A DNA stretch of 64,000 bases from M3007 sp964646615 (GTDB taxonomy: Bacteria > Bacteroidota > Bacteroidia > Chitinophagales > Saprospiraceae). The position numbers were made by a program, and so were the translations under genes. Within the stretch, counting starts at the first letter, position 1. The number at the start of each line of letters is the position of its first letter. Shown here in pieces: positions 54,762-63,336 of this stretch. A model generated the notes under the pieces. It was not told the DNA's origin, did no database searches, and saw nothing but the letters and a program-made list of their open reading frames with translations. The stretch covers positions 1 to 64,000 of the forward strand of contig CAZYEV010000018.1 of assembly GCA_964646615.1 (NCBI GenBank). The letters run 5' to 3'.

Positions 54762-56222
54762 ATGAAAAGAGTATCCTTTCAAACGGTCGCCCGATACCTC
54801 CTGCCCGCATGGGCGCTGCTGTTTTGGAATGTAGTGCTGCTGATGTCGCAGGAAGTATGGAACCTGGAGCAGTGCATTCGACGCGCACAAGAAGCCAATT
54901 TGCTCGTTCGCCAGGCACAGACGAACGCCCGTGTGGCACTCCTGTCGGAGCGACAGGCAAAGGCCGGCCGACTACCCTCTATCAACGCCAACTCCACACT
55001 GGGCGAGCAGTTCGGTCGCACGATTGACCCGGCCACCAACCAGTTCGTTACGTCGGGCATCACGTTCAACAGCATTGGCCTCACCGCCGGAGTGCCGCTG
55101 TTTGCCGGTGGACAGATCAACCACGGTGTCCGACAAGCCCATTGGAATGCCCAGGCCGCCAGGGCCGATGCCGAACAAACGGCCAACAACCTGGCGCTGC
55201 AAGTCGCGCAAGCTTATCTCAACGTCCTGTTGGCCGAAGAGCAACGGGAAATTGCCCGCCGACGGGTCGAACAAGCCCGCTTCCAGCTGGAAACCACCAC
55301 CAAACTCATCGAAGCCGGAAGCGCCCCGGCCGCCGACCGTTTCAACGCTCAGGCCCAGCTAGCCCGCGAAGAACAGCTGGCCGTACAAGCGCAAAACAGC
55401 ATCGAGCTGGCCATGCTCGCCCTCAAACAACTGCTCCAGCTGGAACCCGACTACAACTTGCGCATCGAGCGCCCGCGCATAGAACCACCCGCCGATGCCG
55501 CCCCCGAAACCCTGACCCTACCTGCTGTGTATGCCATAGCCCGAGAAACGCAGCCCGGCGTCAAGGCCGCTCATTTTCGCCTCAAAAGCGCCGAAACGGG
55601 CGTGGCGCTCGCAAAGTCGGCCTATTACCCTACCGTCACGCTCTTCGCCAGCCTCAACACCAATTACTCTTCGCAATTCCGCGACTTCGGCAACCCGCGC
55701 ATCCTCGGCACCGTGCTCGGTCCGCCCGTTATCGTGCGCATCAATGAGGTGGACGTGCCTGTGCAGCAATACGTCAACATCCTCGAATTTCCGCGCCTGT
55801 CTTATTTCGACCAGCTCGAGCGAAACTTCGGCCAGGGCTTTGGGCTGCAGATCAGCGTTCCCATCTATCAGAACGGCCGCAACCGCCTTAGCGTCGAACG
55901 CGCGCGCCTCAATGTCATTAGCGCCCAACTGCAGGAAAACCAGGCTCAGCAGCAATTGAAGAACGATATCCAGACCGCTATCGCCAACGCCCGAGCCGGC
56001 CGCCTACAATTGGAAGCCGCGCAAAAAACCTACGAGTTCATGCAAGCAGCCTTCGCCAACACCGAACGCCGCTACCAATTGGGCGCTGCCAACCTTCTGG
56101 AATTTACCACTGCCCGAAACAACCGCGACAACGCCGAAAACGATCTGCTCATCGCCCGATACGACTACGTGTTCCGACTGAAAATCCTGGACTTCTACCT
56201 GGGCAAAGAAATCCGCCTCTGA
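54762..56222 (+). CDS. TolC-family outer membrane efflux protein
   Basis: A 486-residue protein: signal segment, then two internal repeats of the outer-membrane-efflux fold (LEQCIRRAQEANLLVRQAQ, FNSIGLTAGVPLFAGGQINHGVRQAHW; second half LEFPRLSYFDQLERNFGQGFGLQISVPIYQNGRNR and LGAANLLEFTTARNNRDNAEN). It forms the outer channel of a tripartite pump with the adaptor encoded 57 bp downstream. A pump gene for the inner membrane is not in the window. Confidence 0.92.
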   Translation: MKRVSFQTVARYLLPAWALLFWNVVLLMSQEVWNLEQCIRRAQEANLLVRQAQTNARVALLSERQAKAGRLPSINANSTLGEQFGRTIDPATNQFVTSGITFNSIGLTAGVPLFAGGQINHGVRQAHWNAQAARADAEQTANNLALQVAQAYLNVLLAEEQREIARRRVEQARFQLETTTKLIEAGSAPAADRFNAQAQLAREEQLAVQAQNSIELAMLALKQLLQLEPDYNLRIERPRIEPPADAAPETLTLPAVYAIARETQPGVKAAHFRLKSAETGVALAKSAYYPTVTLFASLNTNYSSQFRDFGNPRILGTVLGPPVIVRINEVDVPVQQYVNILEFPRLSYFDQLERNFGQGFGLQISVPIYQNGRNRLSVERARLNVISAQLQENQAQQQLKNDIQTAIANARAGRLQLEAAQKTYEFMQAAFANTERRYQLGAANLLEFTTARNNRDNAENDLLIARYDYVFRLKILDFYLGKEIRL

Positions 56223-56279
56223 AAACGCACCCGCGCTTCTAAAAAAGAGACTACCCAAACGCCTCATTATCGCATCATT

Positions 56280-57752
56280 ATGGCTAATTTTCTGAAAAGC
56301 AAAAACAAGCGACTGCTCTATGCCCTGATAGGCATCCTGGCCGTTATCGTCATAGCCGCCGTCATTAAGGCGCGCCAGACGCCCAAAGGCGAGCCGGTTA
56401 CTTTAGAAAAGGTGCAACGCCGCACCATTCGCGAAGTCGTCAGTGCCAGTGGCAAGATCTTCCCAGAAACGGAAGTCAAGATCAGCTCCGACGTTTCGGG
56501 TGAAGTGGTCGAGCTCTTCGTGCGCGAAGGCGACTCCGTCAGGGCCGGCCAGGTTCTGGCCAAAATTCGACCCGACGAGTACCAGAGCGCCGTAGAGCGC
56601 GGGCAGGCAGCCCTCAACAGCGCCCAGGCACAACGCCAGATATCGGCCGCCGGTGCCGAAAGCACCAGTGCACAAATTGAGCAACTGAAGGCGGAAAAAA
56701 ACCGCGTCGCCGCACAGCTGGAAGCCGCTAAAAGCGCCCACCGACGCAACGAACAACTGCACCGCGAAGGCGTCATCTCACAGCAAGATTTTGAAAACTC
56801 GCTGAGCAACCTCCGAGCCCTCGAAAGCGCTTACGCTGCAGCAGAAGCCTCTCTGAAAGCCGCCGAGAAAAACTACGCCAGTGCCCGAGAAAACATCCGC
56901 GTGGCCGAATTTGGCATCTCCAGCGCCCAGGCCACACTCAAAGAACTGCGCACCAGCCTGCAAAAGACCATCGTCGTAGCACCGGTCAGCGGCATCGTCA
57001 GCAAACTCAACATCGAAAAGGGCGAGCGCGTCGTCGGTACCCTTCAGATGGCCGGCACCGAAATGATGCGCATTGCCAACCTCCACTCCATGGAAGTGCA
57101 GGTCGAAGTGAGCGAAAACGACATCCTTAAAGTCTCCGTCGGCGACGAGGCCGACATCGAAGTGGACGCTTACTTGGGCCGCACGTTCAAGGGCAAGGTG
57201 TCCGAAATTGCCAGCAGTGCCAGCAACGTAACCAATGCGCTGGGCGCCGCCACCGTTTCGCTCAACACCGACCAGGTAACCAACTTCATCGTCAAGGTGC
57301 GCATTGACCCGGCCTCCTACACCGACTTAGTCGCCGATGGCCGCCGCTATCCCTTCCGCCCCGGCATGTCCGCTTCCGTGGACATTTACACCAATACAGT
57401 AGAAAATGCCCTGAGCGTGCCCATCATCGCCGTAACTGCCCGAAGCGACGAAAATGCTTCAACGGCCAACGCTCAAAAAGAAAATGAGCAGAGCGATGAA
57501 AAGCCGCAAAACCGCGCCAATACGGCTGCGACCAAAATCCGCGAAGTCGTCTTCGTAGCCGTCGGCGACACCGTCGCCATGCGCGAGGTGAAAACAGGCA
57601 TTCAGGACAACGACTACATCGAAATCATCTCCGGCCTGCAAGAGGGCGAACAAGTCGTTACTGGCCCTTACAGCGCCATTGCCCGCAAGCTCAAATCGGG
57701 CAGCCGAATACGCGAAGAGAAAAAGAAGGACAAAGAGGAGCGAGAAAAGTAA
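56280..57752 (+). CDS. HlyD/RND-type periplasmic adaptor (MacA-like)
   Basis: A 490-residue membrane fusion protein: N-terminal anchor (LLYALIGILAVIVIAAVIKA), lipoyl half-motifs (ISSDVSGEVVELFVREGDSVRAG and VVAPVSGIVSKLNIEKGERV) flanking a coiled-coil hairpin of about residues 100-210, then beta-barrel parts. A long Glu/Asn/Lys-rich insertion (SDENASTANAQKENEQSDEK) separates the last domain, and the C terminus is very charged (REEKKKDKEEREK). It links the inner-membrane pump to the TolC-like channel encoded just upstream. MacB-type ABC permeases are common partners but none is present here. Confidence 0.92.
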   Translation: MANFLKSKNKRLLYALIGILAVIVIAAVIKARQTPKGEPVTLEKVQRRTIREVVSASGKIFPETEVKISSDVSGEVVELFVREGDSVRAGQVLAKIRPDEYQSAVERGQAALNSAQAQRQISAAGAESTSAQIEQLKAEKNRVAAQLEAAKSAHRRNEQLHREGVISQQDFENSLSNLRALESAYAAAEASLKAAEKNYASARENIRVAEFGISSAQATLKELRTSLQKTIVVAPVSGIVSKLNIEKGERVVGTLQMAGTEMMRIANLHSMEVQVEVSENDILKVSVGDEADIEVDAYLGRTFKGKVSEIASSASNVTNALGAATVSLNTDQVTNFIVKVRIDPASYTDLVADGRRYPFRPGMSASVDIYTNTVENALSVPIIAVTARSDENASTANAQKENEQSDEKPQNRANTAATKIREVVFVAVGDTVAMREVKTGIQDNDYIEIISGLQEGEQVVTGPYSAIARKLKSGSRIREEKKKDKEEREK

Positions 57753-57874
57753 AGGGGAGCTGAGTTTTGTCTTTGCCTTTTATCGCCGAATGCTGCCGAC
57801 TTTTGCGGCTATGAACTTTTTGTTGGCGCTGGCGTCCTGATGCGCATTTCAGTACCGCATTACTTGAGCCGTTT

Positions 57875-58390
57875 ATGGAAGAGAACCGTTCTGCCGCTTC
57901 AGATACCCCGCCGCCCGCGAATGGGCGCTCGTTGCCAGTGGTGCTCTCGTCCAACTGGACGCTGTTCTGGCGGGTCTTTTTACCGGTATTCGGCACGGTG
58001 TTTTTGGGTGGTTTCTGGCTGCTCATGTGGCTGACACCCGCCGATGAGCTTTACCTGCGCTACTCCATCTGGTGGCTTCGGGGCATATCGTTAGGGCTGT
58101 GGCTGTTGTGGTTGCTGTACGTCCGCTGGTCGCTGTGGCCGCTCAAGCGCATAGACGCTGACGACGCCTATATCTACATAACCAATTACTGGACAACCGT
58201 ACGCTATCCCTGGACCGACGTGGAGCGCATCGAAGCGCGCCGCATCGGAGGCAAACGCGCGGCCCTGTTGCACTTGAAAGGCTCCGGGCGTTTCGGTCAA
58301 AAAATTCGATTCCTTCCCGCATCGCATTGCTTTGAGTGGCTGCAACAGCGAGGAATTGTAGCGGAAAGCCCTTCCGAAACCCTCTCTTAA
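57875..58390 (+). CDS. small membrane protein with PH-like C-terminal domain, unknown function
   Basis: A 171-residue protein with two membrane helices near residues 30-80 (VFLPVFGTVFLGGFWLLMWL and GISLGLWLLWLLYVRW), then a soluble domain (DAYIYITNYWTTVRYPWTDVERIEA, KRAALLHLKGSGRFG) that looks like the bacterial PH-like fold found after two helices. Function unknown. It lies downstream of the efflux genes by 122 bp, perhaps with its own promoter. Confidence 0.6.
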   Translation: MEENRSAASDTPPPANGRSLPVVLSSNWTLFWRVFLPVFGTVFLGGFWLLMWLTPADELYLRYSIWWLRGISLGLWLLWLLYVRWSLWPLKRIDADDAYIYITNYWTTVRYPWTDVERIEARRIGGKRAALLHLKGSGRFGQKIRFLPASHCFEWLQQRGIVAESPSETLS

Positions 58391-58410
58391 GTCCCTCGGG
58401 GTTAACACCC

Positions 58411-59124
58411 TCAGCGTGCGGCACCTTTCTTACCTTTTCTAAGCAAATACATCACTGCTCCGCGCGCCAACAACCATTGCCCCAACAGGTATGTGGCCAT
58501 CACTGCCGCACCGCTGTACGCAAACGGATGCCCAAAGCGCGTTGCGGCCAGCAAGCAATCGGACAGCAGAAAAAGCATAGCCCCCGACATGGCCTGCGAA
58601 AAAGCAACTTCGCCCAACCTAAACCGCGCATGCAGCACCGATAAGGCCATACCCACCAACGAAGTGCCGTAAATCACGACCGGCAAACGCAAACCCTCCG
58701 ATACGCCCGGCAGCAACCAATACAGAAAACCTATCAGGAAAATCACGAACGCCAGCCCAGATAGGGGCGACTGATGCAAGAAACCCTTTTCCTTACCCAC
58801 GGTGGCTCCAAAACCACCCAAATAGGAAACCTGGGCAAACAAAAAGGCCAACACCCCCAGCAGAAAGAACAGCTCACCGTGCGCACCGCGGCTGAACAGC
58901 AACAGCACATCGCCCACCGTAGAAAACAACAGCGCGGCCAATACGGATCCACGCAAAAAGTGCCTCTTTGCCTGCGTCGAGTACCAAAACCAAACGGCCA
59001 GTAAAGGCATCAGCCAGGGCTTCGTCCAGGCCGACAGCGCCGAAACCTCCCATACTTCAGCAGCAACATGGGTTACAGATAGGGCGGCAAAGGCCCAAAA
59101 AGACGCGGTTTGAACGGCTTTCAC
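58411..59124 (-). CDS. YhhN/TMEM86-family membrane protein (lysoplasmalogenase-like)
   Basis: A 237-residue protein with about eight hydrophobic helices. It has the family sequence style KPWLMPLLAVWF, GLVF-like FSTVGDVLLLFS, FFLLGVLAFLFAQVSYL and a late AMSGAMLFLLSDCLLA (Asp in helix). Animal members hydrolyse lysoplasmalogens; bacterial substrates are unknown. It converges with the PH-like gene. Confidence 0.75.
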   Translation of the reverse strand: MKAVQTASFWAFAALSVTHVAAEVWEVSALSAWTKPWLMPLLAVWFWYSTQAKRHFLRGSVLAALLFSTVGDVLLLFSRGAHGELFFLLGVLAFLFAQVSYLGGFGATVGKEKGFLHQSPLSGLAFVIFLIGFLYWLLPGVSEGLRLPVVIYGTSLVGMALSVLHARFRLGEVAFSQAMSGAMLFLLSDCLLAATRFGHPFAYSGAAVMATYLLGQWLLARGAVMYLLRKGKKGAAR

Positions 59125-59162
59125 CAGGCAAGATTACGGCGACTTTTTTGCTTTAGATGGGT

Positions 59163-59250
59163 TGCCACAGAAGCACAAATGGAAGACAAATACTTCGTGC
59201 CCTCGCAAACTCCATTAGCACCTTCCTTAACCGCTTCGTGCCTTAGGGAT
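59163..59250. repeat. degenerate relative of the GTTGCCAC element
   Basis: Starts GTTGCCACAGAAGCAC and continues GAAGACAAATACTTCGTGCC, ending near GCTTCGTGCCTTAGG, echoing the inverted-repeat element at 41058-41178. It is intergenic, before hpf. Confidence 0.35.
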
Positions 59251-59388
59251 AAAAAAGCTCTTACTCCACCAAGCAGACACAGACTATTAGGAAGCCTGGA
59301 GGCCCAGCAACGTCGTTTGAACGACCAGGCATTTCTTCATTTGGGCTTAACAAACGACATTCGCCCCTCAAAAATAGACGTAACAACT

Positions 59389-59670
59389 ATGGTCATCAAC
59401 ATCAAAAACATCCGCTTCAAGGCAGACGAGCCGCTGCAGGCATATGTTCAGGAAAAAGTGGGCAAGCTGTTTGACATCAACGACCGAATCCTGCGCGCTG
59501 AAGTAACGCTTTCCGAGGAGAACGGCGTCAACCGCTGCCAATGCGAAATACGCTTAGCCATACCCGGCAACGAACTCATCGCCAAACGCAGCGCCGATAC
59601 CCATAAAAAGGCTGTGTATAGCGCCGTCAGCACCCTGTCGCGCCGATTGCGCGACCAGAAGAAGCGATGA
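59389..59670 (+). CDS. hpf: short-form ribosome hibernation promoting factor (HPF/RaiA)
   Basis: A 93-residue protein with the S30AE fold: VINIKNIRFKADEPLQAYVQEKVGKLF, AEVTLSEENGVN, CEIRLAIPGNELIAKRSADTHKKAVYSAVSTLSRRLRDQKKR. It binds the 30S subunit and silences ribosomes in starvation. The ATG at 59389 starts this domain; the longer frame upstream crosses the repeat. In this phylum such short forms are common. Confidence 0.92.
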   Translation: MVINIKNIRFKADEPLQAYVQEKVGKLFDINDRILRAEVTLSEENGVNRCQCEIRLAIPGNELIAKRSADTHKKAVYSAVSTLSRRLRDQKKR

Positions 59671-59838
59671 AGCGACCGGCATCCGACACTTTGGGCGCTC
59701 ATCTAACAAAAAGGCCCTTACGTCGAGCGCAAAATGCCGCCCTGCTCCTGAATGTCATAACTTTGTGCGTGTTGGATTGTTCATCGGCCATACAGCACCT
59801 TATTCCTCATTTTCTGCAATCTTTCCACCGCGTCATTC

Positions 59839-61176
59839 ATGGATCCTTTAAAGCAACTATTTTTCGAGAAATCACAAGCGTCGAAGAAGGAGATCAAGGA
59901 TATCCTCCAACAGCACGGCCAGGTTAAAGTGGACGAAGTTTCCATTGACCAGGTATATGGCGGTATGCGCGACATCATCTGCATGTTGTGGGAGCCGTCG
60001 CTCTTAGACCCCCAGGAAGGCATTCGCTTTCGCGGCTTTTCAATACCGGAACTGCGCGAAAAACTACCAAGCGCGCCCAAAGGCAAAGAGCCATTACCCG
60101 AAGGTTTGTTCTGGCTGTTGCTCGTAGGTGAAATACCTACCCGAGACGAGGTTAAATGGCTCACCGAAAACTGGGTGCGCCGCGCTAACGTGCCGGAGCA
60201 CGTCTTCCGCACCATAGAAGCACTGCCCGTAGATACGCACCCCATGACCCAATTGTCGGTGGGCGTTATGGCCATGCAAAATACCAGCGTCTTCGCGCAA
60301 CGCTACAACAGCGGCATGAACAAAACGGAGTACTGGGATGCCACCTACGAAGATGCCATGAACCTGGCAGCCCGTCTGCCGCGCATTGCCGCCTATATCT
60401 ATCGCCGCATCTACCACAAAGGCGACATTGTGTTGCCCGACATATCCTTAGACTGGGCAGGCAATTACGCCCACATGTTGGGCTTTGAGGATCCGGGCTT
60501 CAAAGAATATATGCGCCTGTTCCTGACCATCCACGCCGACCACGAGGGCGGCAATGCCTCGGCGCACACCATGCACTTAGTCGGCTCCACACTCAGCGAC
60601 CCGTATCTATCGCTCAGTGCAGCCTTCAATGCCCTGGCCGGCCCGCTGCACGGATTGGCCAATCAGGAAGTTATCCGCTGGATACTGAAAATGGTAGAAA
60701 CGCTGGGCACTTCGCGTCCCTCGCGCGAGCAAATAGCGGACTACGTGAAAAGCACCTTAGCCAGTGGGCGCGTCATTCCGGGCTATGGGCATGCCGTACT
60801 GCGCCAACCCGACCCGCGCTTCATGGCCCAGCGCCAGTTTGCCGAAGACAATGTGCAGGACAGCGACCTGGTCAAAATTGTGTGGAAAATCTTCGACGTC
60901 GTGCCGCCTATTCTGGGCAGCCTGGGCAAAGTGCGCAACCCCTGGCCCAATGTGGATGCCCACTCCGGCGCTCTGCTGATGCACTACGGCATGAAAGAGC
61001 ACAACTACTACACCGTACTCTTCGCCGTGAGCCGCGCCTTAGGCGTATTGGCTGCCCAGTGCTGGGCACGCGCCCTGGGCCTGCCGTTAGAACGCCCGAA
61101 GTCGGTAACCACGCAGTGGATTAAGGAATTTCTGGAAAAGAAAGTGAAGGAAGGCGACGCTGTTACGGCGAACTGA
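59839..61176 (+). CDS. gltA: citrate synthase (eukaryote-like type)
   Basis: A 445-residue protein. Catalytic residues are visible: His in GPLHGLANQEV, His in GYGHAVLRQPDPR, Asp in NVDAHSGALL. The insertions and the C-terminal end match the mitochondrial/Bacteroidota class rather than E. coli GltA. It condenses oxaloacetate and acetyl-CoA in the TCA cycle. It is followed closely by purE (9 bp) and comM, apparently one operon. Confidence 0.95.
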   Translation: MDPLKQLFFEKSQASKKEIKDILQQHGQVKVDEVSIDQVYGGMRDIICMLWEPSLLDPQEGIRFRGFSIPELREKLPSAPKGKEPLPEGLFWLLLVGEIPTRDEVKWLTENWVRRANVPEHVFRTIEALPVDTHPMTQLSVGVMAMQNTSVFAQRYNSGMNKTEYWDATYEDAMNLAARLPRIAAYIYRRIYHKGDIVLPDISLDWAGNYAHMLGFEDPGFKEYMRLFLTIHADHEGGNASAHTMHLVGSTLSDPYLSLSAAFNALAGPLHGLANQEVIRWILKMVETLGTSRPSREQIADYVKSTLASGRVIPGYGHAVLRQPDPRFMAQRQFAEDNVQDSDLVKIVWKIFDVVPPILGSLGKVRNPWPNVDAHSGALLMHYGMKEHNYYTVLFAVSRALGVLAAQCWARALGLPLERPKSVTTQWIKEFLEKKVKEGDAVTAN

Positions 61177-61185
61177 GGTCAACGC

Positions 61186-61689
61186 ATGGTAGCCATCATC
61201 ATGGGGTCAGACTCCGACCTGCCCGTCATGCAAAAAGCGGCAGACATCCTGACGGAGCTCGAGGTGCCCTTTGAAATGACCATCGTATCGGCCCATCGCA
61301 CCCCGGAGCGTATGTTTCGCTTTGCGCGTACCGCACACGAGCGCGGCATTCGGGTCATTATCGCCGGCGCGGGCGGAGCTGCTCATTTGCCTGGCATGGT
61401 CGCGGCCATTTCGCCGCTTCCCGTCATCGGTGTGCCGGTCAAGTCATCTAACTCGATAGACGGTTGGGATAGCATCCTGTCCATTCTGCAAATGCCCGAA
61501 GGCGTGCCCGTAGCGACCGTAGCGCTCAATGCCGCGCGCAACGCCGGCATCCTGGCCGCTCAAATGCTCGCCACCGGTGATGCTGCACTCTTAGAGCGCA
61601 TCCAGCACTACAAAAAGCGGCTTGAGGCTGCCGTGCTGGATAAAGCAGCGCGCCTGGAGAGTGGTGATCCGCTCGATACCAGCTGCTAA
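61186..61689 (+). CDS. purE: 5-(carboxyamino)imidazole ribonucleotide mutase
   Basis: A 167-residue class I PurE: IIMGSDSDLPVM at the N terminus, SAHRTPERM and IAGAGGAAHLPGMVA with the substrate-binding residues, then GVPVKS and AARNAGILAAQML. It acts in purine synthesis after PurK. No purK is adjacent. It starts 9 bp after gltA. Confidence 0.96.
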   Translation: MVAIIMGSDSDLPVMQKAADILTELEVPFEMTIVSAHRTPERMFRFARTAHERGIRVIIAGAGGAAHLPGMVAAISPLPVIGVPVKSSNSIDGWDSILSILQMPEGVPVATVALNAARNAGILAAQMLATGDAALLERIQHYKKRLEAAVLDKAARLESGDPLDTSC

Positions 61690-61764
61690 TTGCCGTCAGG
61701 GTCTCTTCGTAAAAAATTCTGCTATTCCGGCTGCTTTTGTGCGTTTTTTGGCGAACTTCGCCTC

Positions 61765-63327
61765 ATGCTTGTCAAAACCTTTGCAGCGGCAGTTCGCGGC
61801 GTAGATGCGCAAACCATCACCATCGAGGTGAACACCGGCGGCGCCCTGGGTACTACGGCCGATAAACCCGGGTATTTCCTGGTGGGCTTGCCCGACAATG
61901 CCGTGCGCGAAGGTCAGCAACGCATGGAGGCCGCGCTGAAAAACTCCGGGCTTCGGCTGCCCCGTTACAAAACCATCATCAACCTGGCGCCTGCCGACGT
62001 GCGCAAGGAAGGGTCGGCCTTCGACCTGCCCATCACCATTGGCATGCTGGCGGCCACGGGCGTTATTCCGGCCGATAACTTAGACCTGTTTTTTATCATG
62101 GGCGAGCTATCGCTGGATGGCTCCCTTCGCCCCATCAAAGGCGCGTTGCCCATTGCCATTCAGGCCCGAAAGGAGAAGTTTCGCGGATTTATCCTGCCCA
62201 AAATCAACGCGCGTGAGGCGGCTATTGTGGCCGATCTGGAAGTGTACGGTGTGGAGACGCTCAACGAGGCCATTGACGTGTTGTCTGGCGCCGGGCAGGA
62301 GCACTTAGTCAAGGTGAACGCCCGCGAAGAATTTGCGGCCAACCTGAACAACTACGACGTGGACTTTTCTGACGTGCGCGGCCAGGAGAACATCAAGCGC
62401 GCCTTAGAGCTGGCTGCAGCGGGCGGGCACAACGTCATTCTGATTGGCCCTCCAGGAGCCGGCAAGACGATGCTGGCGCGCCGGCTGCCCACCATCCTGC
62501 CGCCACTGACGCTGCACGAGGCCTTAGAGACCACCAAAATACATTCGGTAGCCGGCATCCTCTCCGGCAATTCGGCCTTAGTAACCACGCGCCCCTTCCG
62601 CGCACCACACCACACCATCAGCGATGTGGCGCTGGTGGGCGGTGGCTCCGACCCCATGCCCGGCGAAATCAGCATCGCCCATAACGGGGTGCTCTTCTTA
62701 GACGAATTGCCCGAATTCAAGCGCACGGTCCTGGAAGTGCTGCGCCAGCCCATGGAAGAGCGGCGCGTAACCATCAGCCGTGCCAAAGTGTCGGTGGACT
62801 ATCCGGCCAGCTTCATCCTGGTGGCCAGCATGAACCCTTGCCCTTGCGGCTACTACAACCATCCGGAAAAGGAATGCGTGTGCGCCCCCGGCGTGGTGAA
62901 GCGCTACGTGTCTAAAATTTCCGGCCCATTGCTCGACCGTATTGACCTGCACGTGGAGGTAACGCCGGTATCGTACGACGAACTGACGTCGGCAGAGCGC
63001 CCGCGCATCAGCAGCGCCGACATCCGCGAGCGGGTGCTGAAAGCGCGCGCCATACAGGCCGAACGCTTCAAGGATACGCCCAACGTCTATTGCAATGCGC
63101 AGATGCCCAGCCGCATGGTGCGTGAAGTGTGCGCCTTAGATGCGGCGGGTATCGAGCTGCTCAAAACCGCTATGGAACGCCTGCAGCTGAGTGCTCGCGC
63201 CTATGATCGCATCCTGAAAGTGGCGCGTACGGCTGCCGACTTGGGCGGCAGTCCGACGATCCGCTTGGAAGACCTGTCGGAAGCCATTCACTACCGCAGC
63301 CTCGACCGCGAGGGATGGGCAGGCTGA
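61765..63327 (+). CDS. comM: YifB/ComM-family Mg-chelatase-like AAA+ ATPase
   Basis: A 520-residue protein: N-terminal Lon-like domain (GVDAQTITIEVNTGG, YFLVGLPDNAVREGQQRM), central Mg-chelatase AAA+ (GPPGAGKTMLARRLPTILP, RPFRAPHHTISDVALVGGG, FLDELPEF), a Cys-rich insert NPCPCGYYNHPEKECVC, and a C-terminal helix domain. In naturally competent bacteria ComM helps branch migration of incoming DNA. The ATG at 61765 (LVKTFAAAVRGVDA) is the family start. Confidence 0.95.
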   Translation: MLVKTFAAAVRGVDAQTITIEVNTGGALGTTADKPGYFLVGLPDNAVREGQQRMEAALKNSGLRLPRYKTIINLAPADVRKEGSAFDLPITIGMLAATGVIPADNLDLFFIMGELSLDGSLRPIKGALPIAIQARKEKFRGFILPKINAREAAIVADLEVYGVETLNEAIDVLSGAGQEHLVKVNAREEFAANLNNYDVDFSDVRGQENIKRALELAAAGGHNVILIGPPGAGKTMLARRLPTILPPLTLHEALETTKIHSVAGILSGNSALVTTRPFRAPHHTISDVALVGGGSDPMPGEISIAHNGVLFLDELPEFKRTVLEVLRQPMEERRVTISRAKVSVDYPASFILVASMNPCPCGYYNHPEKECVCAPGVVKRYVSKISGPLLDRIDLHVEVTPVSYDELTSAERPRISSADIRERVLKARAIQAERFKDTPNVYCNAQMPSRMVREVCALDAAGIELLKTAMERLQLSARAYDRILKVARTAADLGGSPTIRLEDLSEAIHYRSLDREGWAG

Positions 63328-63336
63328 ACGCGCCGG

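Noticed and set aside
59155..59388. tRNA gene or insertion-sequence end before hpf
   Set aside because: No cloverleaf or transposase remnant could be seen; only the degenerate GTTGCCAC repeat.
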